The notes beneath the pieces are model-generated. The model was given only the letters and a program-made list of their open reading frames with translations. It searched no databases and was not told the DNA's origin. Below, one piece after another: positions 11,481 to 23,878 of a stretch of DNA of 64,000 bases. Numbering within the stretch: position 1 is the first letter of the stretch; every line of letters begins with the position of its first letter. Location: assembly GCA_032622095.1 (NCBI GenBank), contig CP136061.1:187000369-187064368 (forward strand), read 5' to 3'. The position numbers were made by a program, and so were the translations under genes. The DNA is from Siphonodentalium dalli (Eukaryota; Mollusca; Scaphopoda; Gadilida; Siphonodentaliidae).

Positions 11481-11901
11481 CATTACACTAACGCGAGCCT
11501 AAAATGGGTTGCCACGTTTCCCCTTGGTGTCAGTTGTATATAACATCTGTCGCAACGTGAACGGAAACTTCCATGTTAACAATACAAAAATATGTTTCCT
11601 GAGTATTCGTGAAATTCTCACGGAAATTAACATTTGAATCGTCGCCGGATTTTGTACCGTATATTTATTCACCGTCATTACACTAACGCGGAACACTAAA
11701 ATACTATATGCATTGACTGAACATTAAACAGCTTTGATAAAAGCGTCTGAGGTAAGCGTGTTCATAAACTAGTTGATTGGTTTGGTTGTCGATATTCAAA
11801 AATGTTATCACATGATGAACGCGAAATCGTCATTACACTAACGCGTCATTACACTAACGCTGTTTGCGTTAATGTAATGACGCTGCGTTGGTGTAATAAC
11901 G
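11481..11901. repeat. Iteron-like 17-bp motif cluster, left
   Basis: CGTCATTACACTAACGC or a close variant occurs at 11481-11494, 11673-11690, 11828-11844 and 11844-11860 on the plus strand. It occurs inverted at 11866-11882 and, degenerate, at 11885-11901. The copies at 11844-11860 and 11866-11882 form a 17-bp stem with a 5-nt loop. The same motif recurs at 16162-16583. Spaced, strand-alternating copies of this kind resemble protein-binding subterminal repeats. The binding protein is unknown. Confidence 0.75.
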
Positions 11902-12790
11902 TGTTTTCATTATAGTCCAGGCGCATGGTGTAACAATTGTGCAAAATGTGATACAATCATGAAACTTGGCATATATGTTCCTCGTGCACAACTCATCATT
12001 TTCAGATATGGAGGTAATGGCGGCAAGTCCTTCCTTAGCAACTGTTGCTAGGCAACTGCCCAATTAACATCGAATAAAAGCACATATGACTAATATTATG
12101 GCAGTTTTAACAAACTAAAATACGCCATGTATCATTTTTATGGTGAAAACAATTATAATAGTTGTTGTCAGTGTGGATCAGACAGGAAAATTACCATATT
12201 TCTTACCCACAAGGGTGATAACGGTTGCTATATAGGGACATACCCGAATCGAAAAACGTACATATGACTGCTATTATGGCAATTTTAACAAACTAAACTG
12301 CACCAATTAGCATTTTGTCGATGAAAACAATTATTTTTCTTTCCGCAAAGGCATCGTCAACATACTTTTCTCGGCCCATGACGTAGATATACCATGTATA
12401 CGGGGCTGGGTCCATAAACTTTTATGTCCTACGTATAGTCACCTGCTCATTCTTGGGAACAGTGTCATACCATACCTTTATCGACCTGGTCCCATAACCG
12501 ACATATATGACCCTCGGTCCATGGCCAGTCTGCAGCATGGTGACATTGGTGCATGAAATACTCAAAGGGACCACCACCCATGATCTTTATATAGGACATT
12601 GGTCCAATATCTATATGTGTAGGTGGATACGTGGCATAACTGCCCGATGTGTCCATAGCCTAAAGTACATATGGACATCCTATGATTCCATGATATACTA
12701 CAGACAATGTGCATGATATACATATAGGCAGCTGAGTACACGGCCCAACTATGGGCACCTGGTATTTACACCACATAACAGCGCCATGGT
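11902..12790. other. Direct duplication and minisatellite-like sequence
   Basis: A ~178-bp direct duplication is visible (blocks CATATGACT, ATTATGGCA and TTTTAACAAACTAAA at about 12085-12120 and 12260-12297, each followed by GAAAACAATTAT). From about 12365 to 12780 the sequence has imperfect iterations of CCATGACC/ATATACC words resembling the 42-bp minisatellite of 45.4 and 49.7-51.4 kb, but too diverged to align by eye. No gene was seen. Confidence 0.45.
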
Positions 12791-13289
12791 CCTTCTGCGG
12801 TCAGAAACAATTCGGGTTAGTTGCTAATATACCTAGTTCCAAGTTGTCATTTAAAATTCGAATAAAGAGAAGAGTGTTGTCATTTTCATATAACACACAT
12901 AATAATTCGACTGTATCTTCATAAGATTTCTTGGACCAAAATATCCTGAGCTGTATCTGATTTCGCCCATCACTGTTTACGTGAGGAGGTGGCGAGCAAA
13001 TGTTATGACAACCTATACCCGGGAAAATTATCCCCACCCTCGAAGATACATACATGTAACAATTAACTTGTGTTTGACGGGCAGGGACGGCAATAAATTG
13101 TGGGAAGGTTGGGGTGTCTCCGCAATTATCTATCCAGTTGTTCCCTTTCATCACCAGATTTGTGTTGGAGAGGGGAGGGGTGGAAGCTCAAAGTATTTTT
13201 CAGCACTTTAAGGGAGAAGGCAATCCGCATGAAGTAACTCGCGCGAACACTCATAAGTTTAGAACGTGAAACCCTGGTCTCCTTTAAAC

Positions 13290-13625
13290 TTCTATATATT
13301 TTTCCTGAGTTAGAAACTCGAAGTTGACGCTTCATATGGCGTCCGGAATAGCTGTCAGAGCTTTGATATTTACAACAAAAATTACAGGGAAGGCCCACAC
13401 CGGGCCCCTTATTTCGCGCACTATAGAAAATCGAAATTGACACTGATGGGCTCCAGAATCATATCAAAGCAGTGAATTTTCACAATGTTCCCCGATGGAG
13501 GCCGCCCAGGAATTTAGCTTCTATATTGGCACCTTAAACTGATCGTTGTTTTTCTCAATTAGAGATTCGAAATTGAGGCCCAGAATAGCTCTCGGTGCAC
13601 CGAGTATACACATATTTTCCCAGGG
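13290..13625 (+). repeat. ~120-bp degenerate tandem repeat, three copies
   Basis: Three successive units share GAGTTAGAAACTCGAAGTTGA / AGAAAATCGAAATTGA / AGAGATTCGAAATTGA, then CCAGAATAGCT-like and TTTTCACA-like blocks. They start near 13311, 13422 and 13559. The frames on either strand here are by-products of the repeat. Confidence 0.6.
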
Positions 13626-13763
13626 CCCCTTGAGAAGATCACCGGACCCAATCCGCAGGATGGGGTCACACGCACAACCTCTTACTCTACACTACGCAAA
13701 TTCGGCATCAGATTCGCAACCGCCCACCATAAAAGCTGGCTACGGGATAATCCAAATCAAAGC

Positions 13764-13806
13764 CTTCTACTGATGGTCAATAGCGACCACTGACCACCAG
13801 TAGAAG
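13764..13806. repeat. Short hairpin, 16-bp arms
   Basis: CTTCTACTGATGGTCA at 13764-13779 pairs with TGACCACCAGTAGAAG at 13791-13806 with one mismatch, around an 11-nt loop. It could be a small foldback insertion or part of a structured transcript. Nothing else nearby is recognisable. Confidence 0.7.
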
Positions 13807-13988
13807 GATCGGATTAGCTACGGGCTTGTTGCACATCTGACAGCAATATACCTCTCCGTTCATCATAATGTCCGCACTTACCCCAAAAACATATATCTAT
13901 GGTTATAATAGGTATCGTATAATATGTACATGCACCACTGGTGTCGCATGGCCATTTCATCAGCCATCTACTGTCCAACAGGAGGATA

Positions 13989-16156
13989 CAAGAAAACCAT
14001 AGTCAGAAATGGTAACGCCACCAAGATCATATTATTAGCCATAAATATAAATTATAATACAATTATTCTATAAACTAGCTTTCAAATTTTATGTGGGAAA
14101 TTTGCATACTTCTATATTTCAAGTTTTCCCGTTTCTCGTGTTATACATTACTTTCTTCAAACTGTCTTCTTTATTACACAAGCTGAAGGGCCCGACTTCG
14201 TCCGGGATGTTTCCCATCTGATTTCCGTCGAAAGGCGCGATTTGACCTTCAATTGACTATTTCGAAAGTCAAGGTCAGGTCAGTGTCATGATTTGACCCG
14301 TCCAAAACACCCCCACCCGGAGAAAAGTACCACTAGGTATCAAATTTCGTCGAAATCCGTCCGTTTTACCCCACTTGACCTTTAATTAACAATTTTGAAG
14401 GTCAAGGTAATGTCGGAGTCATGATTTGACCCGTCCAAAACACTCCCCCGACAAAAGTATCCATAGGTATCAAATTTCATCGAAATCCATTCGTTTTACC
14501 CGATTTGACCTTTGATTGACCACATTGAAGGTCAAGGTCACGCCGATGTCACGATTTGACCCGTTCAAAACACTCCCGTGACAAAAGTATCCCTAGGTAT
14601 CAAATTTGTCCGTTTTACCCAAATTGACCTAGCATTGACAGTTTTAAAGGTCAAGGTCAGGTCGGGCTCACGATTTGACCCGTCCAAAACACTTCCCGGA
14701 CACAAATACCCATAAGTATCAAATTACGTTGAAATCTATGGAAAGCCGAAGAGACATGTTAGTTGCTAATTGCTAGATATACGACGCACGACTTGTCGCG
14801 GTATTTTAAAGGTGTTTCAAACTAGGAGATAGAAGGATTCTGCGTTTCAAATGGTGATGAATTATAGTAATTTATTCAAATTTTTATGGCATAAATTGTT
14901 ATTAAAACCGTATATACTATAACAAAAATGAATGACTCGAAAATTAAGTGGGCCTTTAAACAAAGTCACAATTGCAGTTAGGCTCATCTCATACTCGTTT
15001 AATCAGCGATATTCTGCTGCGCAGTTTGTTATAGTTCCCAGTATTCATTGAGCGTTATAGCCCCACTGTTATAATTCGCCTTTAGTAGGCGTACTCTTGC
15101 CTCAGATTATTGAGATATTAGGTCACACGTAATGACATTAAATCGCATGGAAACATAGCAATTGTGTGGGCTGCTTGGCGTGAATATTTAATGAGAAATA
15201 AAGTCATACGTAATGACATTAAATTCAAGAAAACCCGCGAAAACAAAACAAAATCACATTTAATGTTTTAAGTTATTTCCTTCATAAAAAGAATCTTCGT
15301 GATAATGAACCCTCCCAATACTTTAGAATATAGAATTAACCTTAAAATAACAAAAACCTTCGGAACACAGAACCTTCGGAATAACGAACCTTCTGATTGG
15401 TGAACCTTCGGAATAGCGAACATTCAGAGAAATTTCGGAATAGTGGACATTCTGGATAGTGAACCTTCGGAATAGAGACATGCCCCCAATATTCATATTA
15501 TATGCCCAGAGTTCAAATGTATGGGCCCATAAAATCCTAAATTTGGCCCTTAAAATATTGAACTCCAAATTGGAGCCCACACAGAACATCACTTAAGTCA
15601 ACTGTACCTGTGTCATGTCCCAATGCGGGAGGGTCCACAATATACCACAACATTCATATTATATGCCAAGAATTCAAAAGTATGGGCCCACGTAATTACA
15701 TTAAATCTCAAGAAAACCCGCGAAAACAAAACAAAATCACATTTAATGTTCTAAGTTAAGTTATTTCCTCCTGTATCTGTATCGGTATGCGCGCAGGATT
15801 AGTTCGGATGTGAGCGCACACTCCGTAAAAAGAATCTTTGTGATAATGAACCCTCTCAAATTAGTCTCAATACTTTAGAATATAGAATTAACCTAAAAAT
15901 AACAAAAACCTTCGGAATAGAGAACCTTCGGAATAGCGGACCTTCGGGATAGCGAACCTTCATAATAGAAACATGCCCCCACAAGTACACCGGTGACGTA
16001 AACACATGTGCTAATCTTTGTTGTACTATCGTGACTCTATCGGTACGATTTATACTCAGTACGAAATAACCATAATAATACAGTCGCCCAGTGGATTATC
16101 GATCGACCACAGAATATGAAAATCTGCGTACCAAGCAACACCACGGTGTGGCGTAA
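13989..16156 (-). repeat. Right arm of the 2.17-kb inverted repeat
   Basis: This is the reverse complement of 4458-6632 with a few dozen scattered differences and small indels. The 70-bp terminal motif (copy 3) is at 13989-14058, the GGTCAAGGTCA array at about 14225-14750 and the TTCCGAAGG minisatellites at about 15315-15490 and 15880-15975. The outer end TGGCGTAA abuts the right cluster of the 17-bp iteron-like motif, whereas the left arm abuts repeat A. The 89-codon frame at 15323-15592 mirrors the one in the left arm. Confidence 0.9.
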
Positions 16157-16161
16157 TAACC

Positions 16162-16583
16162 TCATTACACTAACGGTGCGTCATTACACTAACAAAATCG
16201 TCATTACACTAACACTAAGGATTATCAGCTGAGTTATCCGAAATATATAACACAATGAATCTCCCATTCCATCGATTTATTCTTCGTGGGTGTTTAATAT
16301 AATATGAATCATTATTCCCCATGAAAGTGGTTACGTCCGAGAATATTCAAGAAGTGTTCCGAAGAATGGGCGAAAAAATACACATGTTTGTGCCTCGAAA
16401 ATTCAGATGAAGCTTCTATTTTCAGAACTATATAACCTCCCCGTCACTCCGAACATTGCGAAGTTGCCAAGGTACCATAATAACCATAATAAATGGCCAT
16501 ATCTTCGTAACTATACATGCGTTGCCTGCTTGAAATGATGATAAAGTGCGTTAATGTAATGACGTTTCTGGGTTACACTAACG
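16162..16583. repeat. Iteron-like 17-bp motif cluster, right
   Basis: TCATTACACTAACG copies lie at 16162-16175, 16179-16193 and 16199-16213. An inverted copy (GCGTTAATGTAATGACG) is at 16548-16564 and a partial one (GTTACACTAACGG) at 16572-16584. The first three are packed directly beyond the end of the right arm. Together with the cluster at 11.5-11.9 kb they bracket about 4.3 kb that contains the whole right arm. Confidence 0.75.
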
Positions 16584-17618
16584 GTCTAAAACAGACAAAA
16601 TGAGAAAATAATCAGCAAATAATTTTTACCAACCACATTTCTCGAATATTTCTGACTAACTACACATAATGTGCCCTATCATACACCACAGTTTGTATTT
16701 ATGATGTACCCGGATACTCAAATTGCTCAGTTACCGTTGAATCACCCAAATGACTAAGTTACAGCAAAAATCAAGCCTAAAAGGCTGCGATCGGCGGCCA
16801 TCGTTTTCATCGAAAATAGTTCAAATTCGATAGTTTCAGTCTAGTCTAGTCCCCCCAACTTTCTTCAAATGTTTCAACAGTTGGAAATTTCATAACTGAC
16901 ACAACATTAGTTGGAAAGTTCGCACCAACAATAGGTTGAAAGTGTTCTTGTAGTTTGATTTTCAAACAATTTATTGGGGGGGGGGGGTATTGTTTTTAGA
17001 CCAATATTGGCATATCTCCGTTGGTGCGTCCACCTTGGGAAATTATAACTGCACCCCCTTGAATCAGAATCAGACCAAACACAAGTTTTGCATAATTTTA
17101 TTTGCACCCCTTGTACCTCAGTGCACAGTCCTATAATATAATATATATTCACAAACTATTGTTCTATATACCCGATATGAGAACATTAAGATATTTTGAC
17201 CTGAAAAGTGCATAAATCCTAACATCTAGTGGTCTAACTCCAGACAAATGCACACGACTACGCACAAGAAACCAGGACCAGAAAATTCTGAAAACTAAAC
17301 AAGAAAATCGCAAAATCCTAGCATCTAGACTGGCTTCAACTGAAGCTTTCCTAGTGTTGGAAATTCCAAATATCATACTCCCCCTTAGGTTTGAATATTC
17401 TCCAACTAATGACCATTTCAGTCCACAAGAGTTACCAAATATTGTTTTCTTAAACAAACTAGCTGTTTTGTATTGGCCACGGGTGAGGGACAATGACACA
17501 CCGGGCCGACCATGTTCCGGCCGGTGTGCGAAAATTTAGAAATCTGAACAAGAAAATCGCAAAATGTTAGCATCTAGACTAGCATCAAGGCTCAAGCTTT
17601 ATTTTGCAAATGTCGGTA
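16584..17618. other. Gene-free stretch with a poly-G run
   Basis: A 12-G run lies at 16976-16987. About 45 bp later, on the minus strand, is the block AAGGTGGACGCACCAACGGA. The same block, also beside a G run, occurs near 19986 and, more diverged, near 48152. The 111-codon frame at 17164-17499 has no recognisable domain. Confidence 0.5.
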
Positions 17619-20600
17619 CAGTCATTCAGGCAGTAAAGGGTCACTTTTTATGTTTGTGCTGCACCTGTCTGTATGCAAGTACAATGGATAAAAATTTATA
17701 TGTCATTTTGTTCATAAATCCTAGCTCTATCATACATCTTATGTGATGTTCACAAATATTGCTCTTTCTTTTTAAAATAACCGATCAAAGATAGCACGAA
17801 ATCCAGGCAATAAGGGGTCAATTCAGGCAGTAAAGGGTCACCTTTCATTTGAACTGTATGTATCACAATTGATGGCTGTTTGTGTGTTATTAAACCACAA
17901 ATAACATGTGCAAGATGTATTTATTCCAATTAAAAGTTTTTTATCTAACACAAACTTGTTTACTATAAACTGATTAAACTCCATTTCAGCATCATCGGAA
18001 TGTAAACAAAACAATGTTCAAAACAATTACCAAGGCTAGACGATACACGTGTACGTCATCATCGGGGAAATTAATTCTATGTTTTTGATGATGATAATTA
18101 GCGCTTTTAGAATCACGATCAATAACTAATTTGTAGAAAAATTAGTAGTTGAGAAATATGTTTTTATTATTTTTTTATAGTGGAGATACAAACTCAAATT
18201 ACATTTGTTCCCAACATAATATGGCCCTCTGTACAGTTAATAGCATTCACTCACAAATCATATGTAGTAGTGTTACAGTGTGTGATTGAATGTTTTGTGT
18301 TCATAATACAAACATATACTAGTATATAATCAGAGCAGAGGTGGCAGCAGTTGGGGTGGATGGTTGGCAGTCAGGATAGGACAGCTCCATTCTTTCTATG
18401 GGATAAACAGGGGTAAAGGCAACAAACTGATATAAAACACTGGAAAGTGGAAATTTACCTGAACAGAAGGTGGCGGACAAGATTATTTGATCATTTCGAG
18501 CACCTTCGGCGCTTACATCCCAAATCCCAAGTGGATCAGTTATAATTCATTGTGGATTGTACTGTCTTGAGTCACCCCGAATGGCAAATTTGTTGTTATT
18601 GCCTATAACTTATTTAATTACATATATATCTTTAACTCACATTTTTTACTCACATTTAATTGTCAATGATTTTATACATGTAATTATATGTTTTGTAGTT
18701 TCTAAATTAATTAATTAATGACACAAACACACACACAAAACTGACAACATATTCATTTGGCCTACCCGTTACATGTTTATATGACCATGAATACCAAATG
18801 TGGTGTATTTATTACATTGCAATGCATGTGCAGCACTTACCAGTGCCAAATCTGATTGACATATGCATGTATCCAATTAATATCATTGGTTTGTGAGCTA
18901 CATGTAGTCAACTTATCGCTTTATTTGTGGATCATGATTCAATTTAGATTACATTTGTATTCAACATATACATCAAGAAAGAAGCAACGACAAAACTGGG
19001 ACTTGCAATTACTTTCCTTTTGCTCCGATCCAGAAAAACAAAGGTAAATGTTACAAGCAAGGACGTCGCGAACGACAGTGAGTGTTGGGTGTGTGTCGCC
19101 ACTGACATGATACCCATTTTCACCAAGCACCCAACCCACCCTCAGTTGTGTGTTAATTTTAAATTTGTGCAGCCCCCTCCCAATATAATTGACCTGCCAC
19201 TGGCTGCCAGCTACATGTAGCACTGCATGAAGTGCCTGCTGGATTCATCCCTGTCAGGTTATTATCACAGCAGTTACATGGCACACTATCCGTTTGTACA
19301 CAGAATGCAATGTACTGATAGACCAATTTATAACGGAACAATTGAAAACGCGAAATTATCATTTGGTGTTTATATATTTTTTTAATTTTGTGGTTTTCTC
19401 GGGGAGGATTATATGGCTTGGGCACTTCATTTGGTGGATGCACCTTAGCATATTCATATGGGCACTGGTCATCCCTTGGGCGAGACCCAACTTCCTGATT
19501 CCAGGTAATCACACCCTCCTTGCACCCCTCCTCAAGGACGTAGTGACAGGTATGGTGTTGGGGTGACTCTCCCCTCCCCAACATTGATAAAAATGTTCAA
19601 GCTAGAAAATCATGCCTGACCCAGTCTAACACAACTTTATAGTTAGAGCATATTACACCACAATTACCCGCATTGGTTGAAATTGTTCTCAATTATTTGT
19701 ATATATGCCCAACCAGTTATTATATAGTGGGGAATAAGTTGTTTTTAGACCAACAGCAGCATATTTTTCAATTTTTTTGTCAAAATTTTGGTCTGAAAAT
19801 GTCCATTATTTCTGATTATTTTGGGAAATTTTCCAACCTTAGGTGGGGGGGGGGGGGGGTAGACATTTCCAACAGTTGGAAAGTTTGACACACTAGATGA
19901 AATTTTCAAACCATGGGCAGGGCTTTGGGAGATTTGTCTGGTTCAATGGTGGTGGGGGGGGGGGGGGGGGTAATTGGAACTTCCAAGGTGGACGTCACCA
20001 ACGGAGACCCTCGGACCACGTCCTAGATCAAGCCATGAACCTCTACTAATGTTAACGCCCGTAGAGGTCATATTCCATCAGTTCAAAACGGGCGTTAGCA
20101 TTAGTAGAGGTTCATGGCATGATCTAGCCACGTCCCTGTCCCTCCCACACCCCTAGCGGTGGGTTAATAATTTGGCTTGGATACCCCCCCCCCCCCAACA
20201 GGTCCCTCAAGAATTCAAACTGCTAGAATTTTTCAACCTGGCACCCTGTATAGTTAGAAATGTTCCAACTGATAGCCATTCCAATCTAATTATTTTACCG
20301 ACCACTGGAAAATATTTGACTGTTGGTCTAAAAAAACATTCACTCTTCATTCAATTCTGGTTGGAAAATTAAACTATGAGAACAATTTCAACCTATATTA
20401 TGTCTTAAATTGCCAATGAAGGCATGAAATGTTACTATGTTTTATTATTTCCAATGTATGCTAATCATTAGAATTCAATTGACATGTTTTTGTCCATTCC
20501 GTGATAGCACGTGCGATCGACTGTCAACAAAAGCATGTGACCCGCTATTGACAACGGAAGTAGGTCGAAACAAATTAAATGTTTACACAATAAGTCAAAT

Positions 20601-20951
20601 TTAACTTTTGTGGGGGTCTGGGAGTTGAAAAATAAATAATTTGTTAATATTTTACAGTGCTTAGTTTGGGTGTACTTTATTCTGTTTTTTATTGGCAGCA
20701 GCCGATCTGCAACTTGACATATTTTGTTGACCTACTTTCCTCCGATGCGTTTCCACTGTCCGTCAGAAAAATTGAATTAAATCGGAAATTACCGCCAGAA
20801 CTCGCCACAAATTGCACATGATCTACAACACATATTCATTCTCAAGAATCAAAAGGATTTTGGGAGATCAAGTGCATCTGTGACTTTTGCCACGACGATA
20901 AACAGCAACTGACCCGTTACTGCCTGTGACCCGTTACTATCTGAACGACTG
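17619..20951. mobile_element. Candidate 3.3-kb TA-flanked inverted-repeat element
   Basis: The left end reads TA|CAGTCATTCAGGCAGTAAAGGG and the right end is its inverse, GTTACTATCTGAACGACTG|TA, matching over ~27 bp with four mismatches. TA at both junctions and ends beginning CAGT fit Tc1/mariner-type elements. Subterminal copies of CAGGCAGTAAAGGGTCA lie at about 17827 and 20908. The interior has no transposase. It contains poly-G runs (19845-19859, 19954-19970), a poly-C run (20184-20196) and a hairpin insertion, so it is either non-autonomous and nested, or two unrelated copies of an end. Confidence 0.45.
20016..20135. mobile_element. Foldback hairpin insertion with 7-8-bp target duplication
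   Basis: A ~105-bp palindrome (arms 20023-20061 and 20089-20127, two mismatches, 27-nt loop) is flanked by CCACGTCC on both sides (20016-20023 and 20128-20135). The sequence around it (AAGGTGGACG, ACGGAGAC, then CCACGTCCCTG) exists without the hairpin at 48152-48196, where CCACGTCC is present once at 48187-48194. That copy acts as an empty-site control and indicates the hairpin is an insertion. Confidence 0.75.
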
Positions 20952-22361
20952 TATAATCCGATCAAACTAAATCGACACTGTCGCGTAATGTCTAGCGTTT
21001 CGAATAAGTGTGTGTTATTGTTATTATAACTCCACACATGCATGTAAATGTGTAGGAGATACCTGGGCTAGGATTCCTCTTATACTTGAGATGATGAATA
21101 TGCAACAAAATCAAAGATGGCAGCCAAAATGGCAACCAGAATTAAAAAAATCACAGAGAATCGCTGATTTCCACATCAGTGAGCGTTATTATTACGACAG
21201 CCATCCGTGCTTACTGTTATGGTTTGGTAATACTGAGGCGAGGTACTTTCCTTATATGATAAAGGCTCCAAAATGCAATATGGCACCCAAAATGGCGTAC
21301 GGAATTTTAAAATAATCACGGAAAATCCTTCCTATTCATTTATCAGTGGGCATTATTATCATGGCAACTCAAATTACTCCATCCATCCTTACAGTTGAAT
21401 TATGAATACTGAGGCCAAGTAACTAACTTACTACTTTCCATCCACGAAACAGCTTCTCATTTAAAAGAATATGGATAAAACGGCAATAGAAAAAGTCGGG
21501 GGTCACAATTGTTCGAAGTAAATATTGAAGTCAGCGAGGAAAGTGTTGTTTAATATGGTCTTAGAGATATCAATGGTATCATGGTATAAGCAAAATACAT
21601 ACACAATGTGTCTGGATAACAAATGTACTCTATTCTGGTGCGATTGGCGATTTCTGAAAAGCGTTTAACAAAATGTGATTCTTCTACTATACTAACATGT
21701 TAACACGGGGATCGTGGATGTGATTTCAACTGTAGATCAAATAATAAACGAGTTGTTAATCCTAGATTACGCTCGGGTTCACCCGGTTTCTCTGGGGTTC
21801 TTTTAGATAATATCGGCATTAAAGGGGTTAATAAACCCGGCGCCTGACCACACAACAAGTACATTTTCACAACATATACATCATACTATAACAAGGTATC
21901 ATATTATACTGTCTGCATGGCCACTAGTCATCAATATATAGTGTGATCGGGCCTCTGGGTCCGCCCGGGTCTTTTACAATATCGGCATTTAAAGTCTTTA
22001 TAAACCCATCGGTGGATGAGGCAGCAAGGCAATGTTAATAAGCTGTGCTTATTTTGTATCTTACTACCATAATGCATCATATTAGACTGCCCGAGGGCCC
22101 ATTGGGCCACACGGGCCCGCCCGGACGTGTCCGGGCAGCAATTAGTCACACCCTTAATTGTAACATGCCTATATGTGTATATTATATTTACTCAATATGT
22201 GTTTGCTTGTCATCAATCAATGTGTATTATTGTTCTAGTGTTTTGTATTGGGGAGAGGAGGGGAACTCTTAAGTGTTTAGCACTTGGCCTCCAATCCCCT
22301 ATATATGCTTTAATGTGTACTTTGTTTAAACACATGTACATGTATGTATGCGCAAATAATT
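20952..22361. other. Gene-free stretch with tandem duplications
   Basis: At 21108-21400 two copies of a ~180-bp unit carry CCAAAATGGC, AATCACRGARAATC, ATCAGTGRGC and CCATCC blocks. At 21780-22010 a block with CTTTTA, AATATCGGCATT and TAAACCC occurs twice. The frames here are short and unsupported. Confidence 0.5.
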
Positions 22362-22508
22362 AAGAAATAAATACACGGTGTATCGGTGTGTATGGTCAAG
22401 TTGTACCACAAAAAACTGATTGTAGGACGACGCGTAGCGGAGTCCTACAATCAGTTTTTTGTGGTACAACTTGACCATACACACCGATACACCGTGTATT
22501 TATTTCTT
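22362..22508. repeat. Perfect palindrome, 67-bp arms, 13-nt loop
   Basis: Positions 22362-22428 and 22442-22508 are exact reverse complements over all 67 bases. They are separated by GACGCGTAGCGGA. Perfect identity implies recent formation, gene conversion or template-switch repair. A transcript from either strand would fold into a long double-stranded stem. The loop length and its GA...GA borders resemble the loops of the hairpins at 55.5 and 56.1 kb. Confidence 0.95.
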
Positions 22509-23398
22509 TTGTAATACGACTGAAAGTTTATGGTCACAATTCGACTGAATAGTCAACGAAATACTGCGCTTTTTCGGTCTCAGTTGAGAAAACATTTCGT
22601 GGTGTAATTCGTATTGGGCGTACTCGATTTATTTGCATGGAATACTCCGGTAATCTTGTCTTGTTATGAAATTCCCCCATTGACTTTTCGAGGCACCTCT
22701 TCTAGAAAATAATCGTTGTGATTGGCTAAAAAACGATGTGTTTTCAGCGGCGCCCGTGCCTTTCATTTAAATTGTACAGGAAATACGAATTGCGGTCATT
22801 TCTGTGTTGAACGTTGTTGGGACAACATGAATATGATCATCGACTATGGACCATTTTCCTTACACAAAGCGATCTAAATGATCTTATCCCTCTTCTGTAC
22901 TGGTGAACAAACGCTTTCATTTTCAACTTGATTCCGAAATATCGAATCGACGAATATGATCGAGATTCGAATCGACGAATGCACAGCCCGGCCCCATGGG
23001 CATGGATTTATTTTGTCATTTAATATACTTATTAAGTAACTTTCTTTGGTCGTAACATATATCAATATACCATAACATCATTTGGACCATATTCATTGGC
23101 AACCAAACTGGTTTCAAGCGACAAATCGCTAGAAAATTCGCAAGATTGTCAAGATGTAGCAAAATTCAAAGGGTTACGGGTGCGGGTGTACTCCGTTGAT
23201 GCCCCGTTTGCGCGGAGTTAGAAAAGACGGGAAAAGTCGCGTGCGTCGATCTGAATAAACCGATTTTTTTCGTGGTACAATTGGAAAAAGTAGAATTGTA
23301 CCACAAAACTGGAACGAGATAGCCATGGTAACTCGGGCCACTGGCCAATCAGGACATGGCTTTTAAGCATAGTTAGGCAGGGTCGTATTACAAATATG
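22509..23398. other. Segment bounded by short TGTAATACGAC inverted repeats
   Basis: TGTAATACGAC at about 22510-22520 is inverted as GTCGTATTACA at about 23383-23393, giving a possible ~885-bp element. Inside, near the right end, GTGGTACAATT (23272-23282) pairs with AATTGTACCAC (23294-23304). A variant of this word also occurs in the neighbouring palindrome, so the two structures may share an origin. GTTTAAACACATG-like sequences lie outside both (22325 and 23398). No gene was seen. Confidence 0.35.
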
Positions 23399-23878
23399 TT
23401 TAAACCACACATGTCCATATATAAAATGTTATATCGGGCAACAATATCCGGCCTGGAATGCATATATATGGCCTCAGTGTGTGCACAAGTGACTCTTCTA
23501 TACGATAAATGTATAACACTTCACCAAGATGCCCATGTTTTCCCACATAGACAAAGAAAGGTGACGAAATCTAGAAATGTGATAAATTGTTCACATTTCG
23601 GCCGCCATATTGGATGTTTGTTTTGGATTTTTGGCTAGTTTGTAAGCGTTGTATATTAGCATAACCAATCGAGTGGAAAATGAAAGTACACTTGCATGTG
23701 AAGCAAAATAGCCGCCATGGTGGACGAAATATTGTCTGGAGTCTCTGAGGCCACTTTTATTTTGTTAAAAAAAATAGAGGAGACCTTAATGAAGTGGGGG
23801 CGCAGATGTCGACCATGCAATAGCTCCCGAACTATACAGTTACAGAAGTGTACATCGGGAATATCATATAAGCGACAT
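23399..23878. other. Spacer without a supported gene
   Basis: An ATG-initiated frame at 23717-23985 begins in unique sequence but runs into the hairpin at 23.9 kb and has no recognisable domain. It could be a first exon, but nothing supports this. Confidence 0.4.
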
